A DNA stretch of 64,000 nucleotides from Aurantimonas sp965217685 (GTDB lineage Bacteria > Pseudomonadota > Alphaproteobacteria > Rhizobiales > Rhizobiaceae): positions 3,534,001 to 3,598,000 of the forward strand of contig CBDCIZ010000003.1 of assembly GCA_965217685.1 (NCBI GenBank), read 5' to 3'. A model generated the notes under the pieces. It had not been told where the DNA came from, did not search any database, and saw nothing but the letters and a program-made list of their open reading frames with translations. A program made the position numbers and the translations under genes. Shown here one piece after another: positions 28,974-37,018 of this stretch. How positions within the stretch are numbered: position 1 is the stretch's first letter; each line of letters begins with the position of its first letter.

Positions 28974-29125
28974 TTCGTCATCCTCGAGCTTGTCCCGAGG
29001 ATCTTCGGCGTTTCGGCTCGGGTCCGGCGAGAGTGAAACGCAATTCGGCAATCGGAAGCATTTTCGGGTCCGGCGAAACGGCGTGAGTGGCGGTAGATCC
29101 CCGGGACAAGCCCGAGGATGGCGGC
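28974..29125. repeat. Palindromic intergenic repeat element (REP/RIME-like)
   Basis: Two arms form a ~27-bp imperfect inverted repeat: CATCCTCGAGCTTGTCCCGA and following bases at about 28979-29005, and its near reverse complement, ending GGACAAGCCCGAGGATGGCG, at about 29095-29121. Each arm also has its own short dyad (ATCCTCG...CGAGGAT in the left arm). The interior carries a direct repeat of CGGGTCCGGCGA. This design and the CTTGTCCC core are typical of dispersed intergenic palindromes in Rhizobiales. I cannot count other copies from this window. No coding gene is supported between kdsA and eno. Confidence 0.75.
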
Positions 29126-29297
29126 GCTTTGGGGACGGACCTGCTGACTGCCAGTATCGGCGACCCATGCGCCAATTCCGCAACTCTTGCAGCCTGCCGA
29201 TCGCACGATCGACAACGCCACTCAAAAGCGGTTCACGACCGGCCTGCGCTGGTCTATGACGCGGGCGACAGCGTTTGGAAATCAACAGGAGTGGCCC

Positions 29298-30578
29298 GTG
29301 ACCGCCATCATCGACATCATCGGACGTGAAATCCTGGACAGCCGGGGCAACCCGACGGTCGAGGTCGACGTCATCCTCGAAGACGGCTCGATGGGCCGCG
29401 CGGCCGTGCCGTCCGGCGCCTCGACGGGCGCGCACGAGGCGGTCGAATTGCGCGACGGCGGCTCGCGCTATCTCGGCAAGGGCGTTTCCAGGGCGGTCGC
29501 GGCGGTCAACGGCGAAATCCTCGAGGCGATCGGCGGCTATGAGGCCGAAGACCAGATCCGTATCGACAAGGCACTCTGCGACCTTGACGGCACCAAGAAC
29601 AAGAAGCGCCTCGGCGCCAACGCCATCCTCGGCGTGTCGCTGGCGACAGCCAAGGCCGCGGCCGACGCCGCCGGCCTGCCGCTCTACCGCTATGTCGGCG
29701 GCGCCTCGGCGCATGTCTTGCCGGTCCCGATGATGAACATCATCAATGGTGGCGCCCATGCCGACAATCCGATCGACTTCCAGGAGTTCATGATCGTCCC
29801 GGCCGGCGCGGAGCGTTTTACGGACGGGCTGCGCATGGGCGTCGAGGTCTTCCAGACGCTGAAGAAGATGCTGAAGGACGCCGGCCACAACACCAATGTC
29901 GGCGACGAGGGCGGCTTCGCGCCCGGCCTGCAATCGGCGAAAGAAGCCCTCGATTTCGTCGTCAAGGCCATCGAGAAGGCCGGCTTCAAGCCCGGTGAGG
30001 ACATGTTCATCGCCCTCGATCCGGCATCGAGCGAGTTCTACAAGGACGGCGTCTACGATCTCGAAGGCGAGGGCAAGAAGCTGTCGCCCGAGGACATGGT
30101 CTCGTTCTACGCCGAGCTTGCCCAAAACTATCCGATCTTTTCCATCGAAGACGGCATGGCCGAGGATGACTGGACCGGCTGGAAGACCCTGACCGACCAG
30201 ATCGGCTCGAAGGTGCAACTCGTCGGCGACGATCTGTTCGTCACCAATTCGGAGCGTCTGCGCGAGGGTATCGAGAAGGGTGTTGCCAATTCGATCCTCG
30301 TCAAGGTCAACCAGATCGGAACCCTGTCGGAGACGCTCGACGCCGTCAGCGTCGCCAACCGTGCCGGCTATACGGCGGTGATGTCGCACCGCTCGGGCGA
30401 GACCGAGGATTCCACCATCGCCGATCTCGCGGTCGCGACCAATTGCGGGCAGATCAAGACGGGCTCGCTCGCCCGCTCGGACCGGGTCGCGAAATACAAC
30501 CAGCTGCTGCGCATCGAGGAAGAGCTGGGCGACCAGGCGGTCTATGCCGGCAAGTCGGTGCTGCGGAAGACGCGCTAA
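29298..30578 (+). CDS. eno: Enolase
   Basis: Enolase converts 2-phosphoglycerate to phosphoenolpyruvate. The 426 residues include IIDIIGREILDSRGNPTVEV at the start, GAHADNPIDFQEFMIVP, the magnesium-binding VGDEGGFAP and EDGMAEDDW region, and the signature ILVKVNQIGTLSETLDA followed by VMSHRSGETED. The start is the GTG at 29298, supported by an AACAGGAG ribosome site 7 nt upstream and by family length. The frame extends further upstream into the repeat region without similarity. A bidirectional terminator follows. Confidence 0.98.
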   Translation: MTAIIDIIGREILDSRGNPTVEVDVILEDGSMGRAAVPSGASTGAHEAVELRDGGSRYLGKGVSRAVAAVNGEILEAIGGYEAEDQIRIDKALCDLDGTKNKKRLGANAILGVSLATAKAAADAAGLPLYRYVGGASAHVLPVPMMNIINGGAHADNPIDFQEFMIVPAGAERFTDGLRMGVEVFQTLKKMLKDAGHNTNVGDEGGFAPGLQSAKEALDFVVKAIEKAGFKPGEDMFIALDPASSEFYKDGVYDLEGEGKKLSPEDMVSFYAELAQNYPIFSIEDGMAEDDWTGWKTLTDQIGSKVQLVGDDLFVTNSERLREGIEKGVANSILVKVNQIGTLSETLDAVSVANRAGYTAVMSHRSGETEDSTIADLAVATNCGQIKTGSLARSDRVAKYNQLLRIEEELGDQAVYAGKSVLRKTR

Positions 30579-30635
30579 GCCGGCGGCTTCCCGTCATCTG
30601 ATGGTCACGATAGCGTGGCCGTCGTCGCTTATGGA

Positions 30636-30670
30636 AAAAGGCCTCCGGCAATGATCGCCGTAGGCCTTTT
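30636..30670. terminator. Bidirectional intrinsic terminator between eno and the FNT genes
   Basis: AAAAGGCCT at 30636-30644 pairs with AGGCCTTTT at 30662-30670, with an inner CGGC/GCCG extension and a 7-nt loop. The A-run on the left and T-run on the right allow function in both directions, serving eno on the plus strand and the convergent transporter gene on the minus strand. Confidence 0.88.
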
Positions 30671-30702
30671 CGTTTCAGTCGAGCGGTGTCGCCTGGCCAG
30701 GC

Positions 30703-31761
30703 TCAATTGCCTTTTTCGTCGAGTTCCGTCGCGACCTGGCCGTAGCTGATCAATGCGAAGAGCGCGGCGCCGCCGAGAATGTTGCCGACAAGGGCCGGCA
30801 GGTAGAAGCCGGTCAGCGCGTCGGCGAAGCCCATGTTGCCGGTGAAGACGAGGGTCATCGCCTCGACGGAGCCGGCGACGACGTGGGCCAGATGGAACAG
30901 CGCGATCAGCGTCGTGATCAGCCCTATCACCAGGAAGCCCGAGCGGTCGGCCGACGGCAGGAGCCACACGACGGTCGCCATGAGCCAGCCGGCGGCGATC
31001 GCCCGCATGAACATCGGCCAGAAGTCCGGCTGCATCGCCGTACGGGAGATGGCGATGGCGGCCGCTGCGATGTCCGGCGTATTCAAGAGGTCGGCCGAGA
31101 TGCCGTAGGCGAAGATCGCCGTGCCGACCATGTTGGCGATGAAGACCACCAACCAAAGCCGCAGGAGAGCGACGATGCCGCGAATCTTCGGGCGCGCCAG
31201 AACCGGAAGGGTGGCCGTGAGCGTGATCTCGGTGAACAGTTGCTGGCGGCCGAGAATGACGATCAGAAAGCCGACGGCATAGCCGAAGCTTTCGACCAAC
31301 GGTGTCCAGGTCGCCTCGGGCAAATAGGTGCGGATGGCGGCTTGAGTGTAGACGGAAAAGCCGATCGACAGTCCGGCAGCAAGGCCGGACCACCACAGGC
31401 TCGACAGCGGCCGGGTCAGCTCGTCCTCGCCCTCCTGGCGCACCACCTCGTAAACCGCGAGCGGCCGAAGCTTCAGGCGATCTTCGATCTGGTGGAGTTC
31501 GCCTTCGGTCAGGGTCGAGCCCTCTTCCTCCAGGCGGCGCTCTGTCACTCTGTTGGAATGGCGGCGGCCGTTATTGTCCCCGCCACGCGCTTTGCGGGCG
31601 CATTCTTCCTGTGCGGCCTGAAGATCGTCGTCGAGGACGCGCCGCCGCTCGGCCCTCGCCATTTCCGCGTTTTCGCGATCAGGCTTTTCCTTTCCGGACG
31701 TCCTGGCCCCATCCGTCCTGGCCGTTTTCGGCGAGCGGGCATCCCTGGTCTGAGTGTCCAT
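30703..31761 (-). CDS. Formate/nitrite transporter (FNT) family protein, copy 1
   Basis: The C-terminal ~240 residues form an FNT-fold channel with about six transmembrane helices, including ILGRQQLFTEITLT (the family's LFTE motif) and the late GNILGGAALFALISYGQ. It looks closest to YfdC-like members, whose substrate is not established. The first ~110 residues are a highly charged, probably cytoplasmic extension. The start at 31761 is the likeliest ATG but has only a weak ribosome site, and an ATG ~100 nt later is possible. It is tandem with a second FNT gene 191 nt upstream on the same strand. Confidence 0.85.
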   Translation of the reverse strand: MDTQTRDARSPKTARTDGARTSGKEKPDRENAEMARAERRRVLDDDLQAAQEECARKARGGDNNGRRHSNRVTERRLEEEGSTLTEGELHQIEDRLKLRPLAVYEVVRQEGEDELTRPLSSLWWSGLAAGLSIGFSVYTQAAIRTYLPEATWTPLVESFGYAVGFLIVILGRQQLFTEITLTATLPVLARPKIRGIVALLRLWLVVFIANMVGTAIFAYGISADLLNTPDIAAAAIAISRTAMQPDFWPMFMRAIAAGWLMATVVWLLPSADRSGFLVIGLITTLIALFHLAHVVAGSVEAMTLVFTGNMGFADALTGFYLPALVGNILGGAALFALISYGQVATELDEKGN

Positions 31762-31952
31762 CGGTTTCGATTGTTCCAACAGCTTGTGCCGGACCTCTAG
31801 CAAGGACCGGCACCTTAAAAAGACGCGACCAATCCAAGGTCGACCCTGGGCCTGGCGGCGACGAACTCTCCAAAGATAAGAGAATATCTCGCGGAGCAAA
31901 GACCTCGCGGTGTTGACCCGGCGTTTGCAGGGAAAGGGCTGCCAGTAATGTC

Positions 31953-32888
31953 CTATTTGCCGAAAATCCAATGCTTCCAGGTCAGCCGGTCGCCATATCG
32001 CTCGAAGAGCTTGGAATCCTCGTGTTCGGCGAACTGCGCATAATTGAGGATGGCAACGAAGGTCACCCCGCCGAGGATGTTGCCGATCAGGACGGGCGCA
32101 ACGAACTCGGGAAACAGCGGCCAGAACGGTACGTCGGTGCGGAATGAGAGGTAGAACACCTCCACCGAAGAGGTGATGACGTGGAAGAAGCCGCCGACGC
32201 CGACGAAATACATCAAGAGGAAGACGAACAGGATCTTCGACACGGTGTCGCGGCCGCAATGGACCAGCCAGACCATGGCCGCGACGATCCAGCCGGCGAG
32301 AATGCCCTTGGAGACGAGCTGGGCAAGCGGCGCTTCGTAGGCGTGGCGGCTGATATCGATGGCGAGGACCACGCGTTTGACGTCGAAGACGTCGAAATAG
32401 GCGATCAACGCCGCGACGCCGATGGCGCCGATCATGTTGGCGACGAGGACGACGCCCCAGAGCCGCAGGAGGTTGGCCAGGCTGGCGAGTTTGGTCAGCA
32501 CCAGAACAACGGGCGTCAGCGTGTTTTCGGTGAACAACTGGTAGCGGCCGAGCACGATGATTAGGAAGCCGATCGGATAGAGAAGATTGCCGAGGAGGCC
32601 GGGTTCCGTTTCGCCGGCGGCATCGGTGAACACGATGCGGGCGACGAACGTCAGGCCGATGGCGCCACCGGCACCGAGGCCGCTCCAGAACAGATAGGCG
32701 TTGGAGGATTCCAACTCGTGATCCGCCGAGGCAAGCACGCGGGCGAAGACTTCCTCGAACGAAAACATGTCCTCGAGGGTCTCGCCCTCGCTCGGAGCGT
32801 CTTCCAGGACATCCTCGGGGTCGGAGTGAGCGTTGGCCTCCTCGCGCTCGGCTTTTTCCGCATGTTTCCCATCCCCGTTTTCGGCCAT
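31953..32888 (-). CDS. Formate/nitrite transporter (FNT) family protein, copy 2
   Basis: This 311-residue protein is a second FNT-family channel, with the LGRYQLFTENTLTPVV motif, about six membrane helices and the C-terminal GNILGGVTFVAILNYAQ. It has an acidic N-terminal extension (~70 residues rich in Glu and Asp). The ATG at 32888 lies 9 nt after a GGAGG; another ATG at 32897 abuts that ribosome site and is less likely. It shares fold motifs with its downstream neighbour but is clearly divergent, so the pair is an old duplication or two distinct subfamilies. The conducted solute is unknown. Confidence 0.86.
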   Translation of the reverse strand: MAENGDGKHAEKAEREEANAHSDPEDVLEDAPSEGETLEDMFSFEEVFARVLASADHELESSNAYLFWSGLGAGGAIGLTFVARIVFTDAAGETEPGLLGNLLYPIGFLIIVLGRYQLFTENTLTPVVLVLTKLASLANLLRLWGVVLVANMIGAIGVAALIAYFDVFDVKRVVLAIDISRHAYEAPLAQLVSKGILAGWIVAAMVWLVHCGRDTVSKILFVFLLMYFVGVGGFFHVITSSVEVFYLSFRTDVPFWPLFPEFVAPVLIGNILGGVTFVAILNYAQFAEHEDSKLFERYGDRLTWKHWIFGK

Positions 32889-33183
32889 GCACGTCATCCT
32901 CCCATGGGCGGCGAGACCTCTCGCGGCGGTAGAGTCGATGATCGAAAAGCTAGAGTTCTTGCGAAAAGGCACCAGCGGCACGAATCGACAGGCGGCTAAC
33001 GGATTCCCCGGCATGTCGGATTGCGGCTTGAATGCTCGTTGCGTGCCGCAGGATGTCGATTTGTCGTGATTGGCAGTGCAGAAATAGGCGACAGAGTGGT
33101 CCGGCGAGAGGGGCCCGTCGCCAACCGTGGTTTACGCCGCCTTAATCGACGCCATGGCAGGGTGGTTCGGAAGAGGGACGACC

Positions 33184-33492
33184 ATGCGCACGATTCAGAA
33201 ACGCAAGAACTATCTCGGACGGCTTGTCGTCCCTGCGATCACGGCGAGCTTTCTCGCCTATTTCGTCCTGCACGCCCATAGCGGCCAGTACGGAATCGAG
33301 GCCAAGGCAGATTTGGCGCGGGAACTCGCCGATCGCTCCGCCAAGCTCGACGAGGTGACGGTGGCGCGCGAACGGCTGGAGAAACGGGTGCAGCTTTTGC
33401 ATGACGGCACGCTGGAGCGCGATATGATCGACGAGCGGGCCCGGCGGGCCCTCAACGTCGTGTCGGCAGACGAGATCGTTATTTTGAAATAG
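33184..33492 (+). CDS. ftsB: Septum formation initiator protein, FtsB/DivIC family
   Basis: The 102-residue product has the FtsB plan: a short basic cytoplasmic start (MRTIQKRKNYLGR), one transmembrane helix (VVPAITASFLAYFVLHAHS) and a periplasmic coiled coil (ADLARELADRSAKLDEVTVARERLEKRV). A conserved tail with DMIDERARRALNVV follows. FtsB works with FtsL and FtsQ in the divisome. I chose ATG 33184, preceded by AGAGGGA, rather than the upstream start in the same frame. In Rhizobiales it commonly lies between eno and pdhA; here the two FNT genes intervene. Confidence 0.92.
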   Translation: MRTIQKRKNYLGRLVVPAITASFLAYFVLHAHSGQYGIEAKADLARELADRSAKLDEVTVARERLEKRVQLLHDGTLERDMIDERARRALNVVSADEIVILK

Positions 33493-33547
33493 GCGCCGCG
33501 TTCAAGCTCGGACGGCAACCTACGCAAACGCCGCCCGCGCGCTTCAA

Positions 33548-33580
33548 CCAAAAGCTCAATCACCCAAAAGCTCAATCACC
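33548..33580. repeat. 16-bp tandem duplication upstream of pdhA
   Basis: CCAAAAGCTCAATCAC occurs at 33548-33563 and again at 33564-33579 with no mismatch, in the 249-nt gap between ftsB and pdhA. The gap is otherwise without a gene. The duplication could reflect slippage or paired binding sites for a regulator of the pdh operon; nothing in the sequence decides between these. Confidence 0.85.
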
Positions 33581-33741
33581 GGCTCACAATTATGAACCAT
33601 TTTTCAGTTGAAAGATGTGCGTTGCAGCAATTCAACCAAAATCAGGCTAAAGTCCGGCGGTCTTCTTGCTGGAGGCTTTTCCACCGTTATAGTGCCTTGG
33701 AAATGTAGCGCCCGAGAGGCGGTTCAAGACCCGGAGGCAGC

Positions 33742-34857
33742 ATGGCGGCCAGGACAAAGAAGGCGAGTTCGACGGCGTCGAAAGGCGCAGCGAATTCGAA
33801 GGACACGTCGGCGACGGATTCGTCGGCCGAGATCGTCAAGACGCTCGAACATTTCGACGCGCCCAAGCCCGCGGAATTTTCCAAGGACCAGGATTTGCGC
33901 GCCTATGAGGACATGCTCCTCATCCGCCGCTTCGAGGAGAAGGCCGGCCAGCTCTACGGCATGGGCTTCATCGGTGGCTTCTGCCACCTCTATATCGGCC
34001 AGGAAGCGGTCGTCGTCGGCATGCAGATGGCGCTGAAGGAGGGCGACGAGGTCGTCACCGGGTATCGCGATCACGGCCACATGCTGGCTACCGGCATGGA
34101 AGCGCGCGGCGTCATGGCCGAGCTGACCGGCCGACGCTCGGGCTATTCCAAGGGCAAGGGCGGATCGATGCACATGTTCTCGAAGGAGAAGAAATTCTTC
34201 GGCGGGCACGGCATCGTCGGTGCGCAGGTGCCGATCGGCACCGGGCTGGCCTTCTCCAACCGCTACAAGAAGACCGACGCGGTGGCGGTGACCTATTTCG
34301 GCGACGGCGCGGCCAATCAGGGCCAGGTCTACGAGAGCTTCAACATGGCTTCATTGTGGAAGCTGCCGGTGATCTACGTCATCGAGAACAACCGCTACGC
34401 CATGGGAACGTCCGTGAACCGCGCCTCGGCCGAGACCGATTTCTCGCATCGCGGCCTGTCCTTCAAGATCCCCGGCATCAAGGTCGACGGCATGGACGTG
34501 CGCGCCGTCAAGGCGGCCGGCGATCTGGCCGCCGACCATTGCCGCAAGGGCGACGGGCCGATCATCCTGGAGATGGCCACCTACCGTTATCGTGGTCATT
34601 CCATGTCCGATCCGGCGAAATACCGCACCCGTGACGAAGTCCAGAAGATGCGGTCGGAATCCGATCCCATCGAGCAGGTCAAGCGCCGGCTGATGGAGGA
34701 TCACGGTCTCTCCGAGGACGAGGTCAAGGAGATCGACAAGAGGGTGCGCGAGATCGTCGCCGATGCCGCCGACTTCGCCCAGAACGATCCCGAGCCGGAC
34801 GTTGCCGAGCTCTGGACCGACATTTATGCGGCGGAAACGCCGCAGGCGGCCGAGTAG
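33742..34857 (+). CDS. pdhA: Pyruvate dehydrogenase E1 component, alpha subunit
   Basis: PdhA with PdhB decarboxylates pyruvate using thiamine diphosphate and passes the acetyl group to E2. The 371 residues include MLLIRRFEEKAGQLYGMG, the FFGGHGIVGAQVPIGTGLAF segment (pos ~150-175), the thiamine-diphosphate motif GDGAANQGQVYESFN and the phosphorylation-loop equivalent YRYRGHSMSDPAKYR. The N-terminal ~30 residues are Ala/Ser/Lys-rich and probably flexible. A GGAGG lies 5 nt before the ATG. pdhB starts 12 nt downstream. Confidence 0.97.
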   Translation: MAARTKKASSTASKGAANSKDTSATDSSAEIVKTLEHFDAPKPAEFSKDQDLRAYEDMLLIRRFEEKAGQLYGMGFIGGFCHLYIGQEAVVVGMQMALKEGDEVVTGYRDHGHMLATGMEARGVMAELTGRRSGYSKGKGGSMHMFSKEKKFFGGHGIVGAQVPIGTGLAFSNRYKKTDAVAVTYFGDGAANQGQVYESFNMASLWKLPVIYVIENNRYAMGTSVNRASAETDFSHRGLSFKIPGIKVDGMDVRAVKAAGDLAADHCRKGDGPIILEMATYRYRGHSMSDPAKYRTRDEVQKMRSESDPIEQVKRRLMEDHGLSEDEVKEIDKRVREIVADAADFAQNDPEPDVAELWTDIYAAETPQAAE

Positions 34858-34869
34858 GGGACGATAGCG

Positions 34870-36342
34870 ATGCCGACTGAGATTTTGATGCCCGCGCTCT
34901 CCCCGACCATGGAGGAGGGCAACCTCGCCAAATGGGTCAAGCAGGAGGGCGATGCCGTCGCACCCGGCGATGTGATCGCCGAGATCGAGACCGACAAGGC
35001 GACGATGGAAGTCGAGGCGGTCGACGAGGGAACGCTCGGCAAGATCCTCATCCAGGCCGGGACGGAAGGCGTGAAGGTCAATACGCCGATCGCGCTGCTG
35101 CTTGGCGAGGGCGAGGATGCGAGCGAGCTAGAGAAGGGTGCGTCGGGAAGTTCCAAGGCCGGGTCCACGTCGGCTGCCGAAGATATTTCAGCGACCCGCG
35201 AGACCGATGAAAAGCAGGGCGCCAGCGACTCGAAAGCCTCGTCGGGCTCGAAGGTCGAGGACATTTCGGCGCGGCGAGTGCCTGCCGAGGGCAAGGTCCA
35301 TCCCGAGCCCGAAGACGATCTTGGGGCGTTCGGCCAGGAGATTCCAGAAGGCACGGAGATGGTCGCGACGACCGTCCGCGAGGCTTTGCGCGATGCTATG
35401 GCCGAGGAGCTCCGCCGCGACGAGGCGGTCTTCGTCATGGGCGAGGAAGTCGCCGAGTACCAGGGCGCCTACAAGATCACGCAGGGGTTGCTCGACGAAT
35501 TCGGTGACCGCCGCATCGTCGACACCCCGATCACCGAGCACGGCTTCGCCGGCCTCGGCGTCGGCGCGGCCTTCGGCGGCCTGCGCCCGATCGTCGAGTT
35601 CATGACCTTCAATTTCGCCATGCAGGCGATCGACCAGATCATCAACTCGGCCGCCAAGACTCTCTACATGGCCGGCGGCCAGATGGGCTGTCCGATCGTG
35701 TTTCGCGGCCCGAACGGCGCCGCCGCGCGCGTCGGCGCGCAGCACAGCCAGGATTATGCCGCGTGGTACAGCCATGTGCCGGGCCTCAAGGTCGTAATGC
35801 CCTTCACCGCGGCCGACGCCAAGGGCCTGCTCAAATCGGCGATCCGCGATCCGAACCCGGTCGTCTTTCTGGAGAACGAAATCCTCTACGGTCAGTCTTT
35901 CGACATTCCGAAGGTCGACGACTGGACGGTGCCGATCGGCAAGGCGCGCGTCCACAAGAAGGGCACTGACGTTACGCTCGTCTCCTTCGGCATCGGCATG
36001 ACCTATGCGATCAAGGCGGCCGAGGAACTGGCCAAGGACGGTATCGACGCCGAGATCATCGATCTGCGCACGATCCGGCCGCTCGACATCGAGACCGTCG
36101 TGCGCTCCGTGAAGAAGACCAATCGCTGCGTGACGGTCGAGGAAGGTTGGCCGCAGGGGTCCGTCGGCGGCCATATCGGCTCGGAACTGATGGAACGGGC
36201 CTTCGATTATCTCGATGCACCGGTATTGAAGATCTGCGGCAAGGACGTGCCGATGCCTTATGCCGCCAATCTGGAGAAACTGGCGCTGCCGTCTGTCAAG
36301 GACGTGATCGATGCGGTGAAAGCCGTCTGCTACCGGGATTGA
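34870..36342 (+). CDS. pdhB: Pyruvate dehydrogenase E1 beta subunit with N-terminal lipoyl domain
   Basis: The 490-residue protein fuses a lipoyl domain (residues ~1-78, lipoylated Lys43 in ETDKATME) through an acidic Ser/Glu-rich linker (~80-150) to the E1-beta transketolase-like domain. That domain is recognised by VFVMGEEVAEYQGAYKITQG, TPITEHGFAGLGVGAAFGGL and GAQHSQDYAAWYSHVPG. The lipoyl fusion is a known trait of rhizobial-type PdhB. Its lipoyl-coding segment is nearly identical at the nucleotide level to that of pdhC. A Uma2-type gene follows after 54 nt. Confidence 0.97.
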   Translation: MPTEILMPALSPTMEEGNLAKWVKQEGDAVAPGDVIAEIETDKATMEVEAVDEGTLGKILIQAGTEGVKVNTPIALLLGEGEDASELEKGASGSSKAGSTSAAEDISATRETDEKQGASDSKASSGSKVEDISARRVPAEGKVHPEPEDDLGAFGQEIPEGTEMVATTVREALRDAMAEELRRDEAVFVMGEEVAEYQGAYKITQGLLDEFGDRRIVDTPITEHGFAGLGVGAAFGGLRPIVEFMTFNFAMQAIDQIINSAAKTLYMAGGQMGCPIVFRGPNGAAARVGAQHSQDYAAWYSHVPGLKVVMPFTAADAKGLLKSAIRDPNPVVFLENEILYGQSFDIPKVDDWTVPIGKARVHKKGTDVTLVSFGIGMTYAIKAAEELAKDGIDAEIIDLRTIRPLDIETVVRSVKKTNRCVTVEEGWPQGSVGGHIGSELMERAFDYLDAPVLKICGKDVPMPYAANLEKLALPSVKDVIDAVKAVCYRD

Positions 36343-36396
36343 TCGCGTGAACAGCGGTACAGAGGTCGGATCGCTCGTGGAGAACGGAGAACACTG

Positions 36397-36996
36397 ATGT
36401 CCGTTGTGCTCAATCGTCCCGCGACCTACGCCGATCTGGAGGCCGTGCACCCGCATCTCGTCGCCGAACTGCTCGGCGGCGAGTTGGTGACTCACCCTCG
36501 GCCGGTGCCGAAGCATGCGGTGGCCGCCCTCAATCTCAGCAGTGAACTCGGCGATGCCTTTTACCGGGGACGCTCCGGTCCGGGCGGTTGGATTTTCGCA
36601 TCGGAACCTGAGCTGCATTTGGGTGCGGATGTCATGGTTCCAGAAATCGCCGGCTGGCGCAGGGAGCGACTGCCGCAGTTTCCCGAAAACGCCTATATTG
36701 AAACGCCGCCCGACTGGGTATGCGAGGTCATTTCGCCGTCGACCGAATCCTACGACCGCGGCATCAAACGTGGCATCTATGCGCGTGCCGGCGTCCAGCA
36801 CCTGTGGCTTCTCGACCCGCGGGCCGAAATTCTTGAGACCTTTTCGCTGGCTGATGCACAATGGCTGCTGACCGCCACGTTTTCGGCCAAGGACGCGGTC
36901 TCGGTCGCGCCGTTCGAGGCCGTCTCCTTCCCGCTCGCCGTGCTGTGGCCCTTCGGGCCGGCCGCCGACGCAATCAAAACCGACCAGACCACTTGA
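36397..36996 (+). CDS. Uma2-family (DUF820) putative PD-(D/E)XK nuclease
   Basis: The 199-residue product matches the Uma2/DUF820 family, which has a restriction-endonuclease-like fold and no proven biological role for most members. Candidate active-site residues are Glu83 in MVPEIAGW (the family usually has Asp here), Glu110 in PPDWVCEVISPST and Lys124 in RGIKRGIYARAGV, followed by QHLWLLDP. The ATG at 36397 has GGAGA ~8 nt upstream. It lies between pdhB and pdhC on the same strand, an unexpected place for a nuclease. Nothing links it to pyruvate metabolism, so it is probably an insertion. Confidence 0.85.
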   Translation: MSVVLNRPATYADLEAVHPHLVAELLGGELVTHPRPVPKHAVAALNLSSELGDAFYRGRSGPGGWIFASEPELHLGADVMVPEIAGWRRERLPQFPENAYIETPPDWVCEVISPSTESYDRGIKRGIYARAGVQHLWLLDPRAEILETFSLADAQWLLTATFSAKDAVSVAPFEAVSFPLAVLWPFGPAADAIKTDQTT

Positions 36997-37018
36997 AGAC
37001 CCATCGCGGAGTGACCCC

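Noticed and set aside
28823..29221. 132-codon minus-strand frame over the kdsA-eno gap
   Set aside because: It is produced by the palindromic repeat element, a frequent source of false hypothetical proteins in this order.
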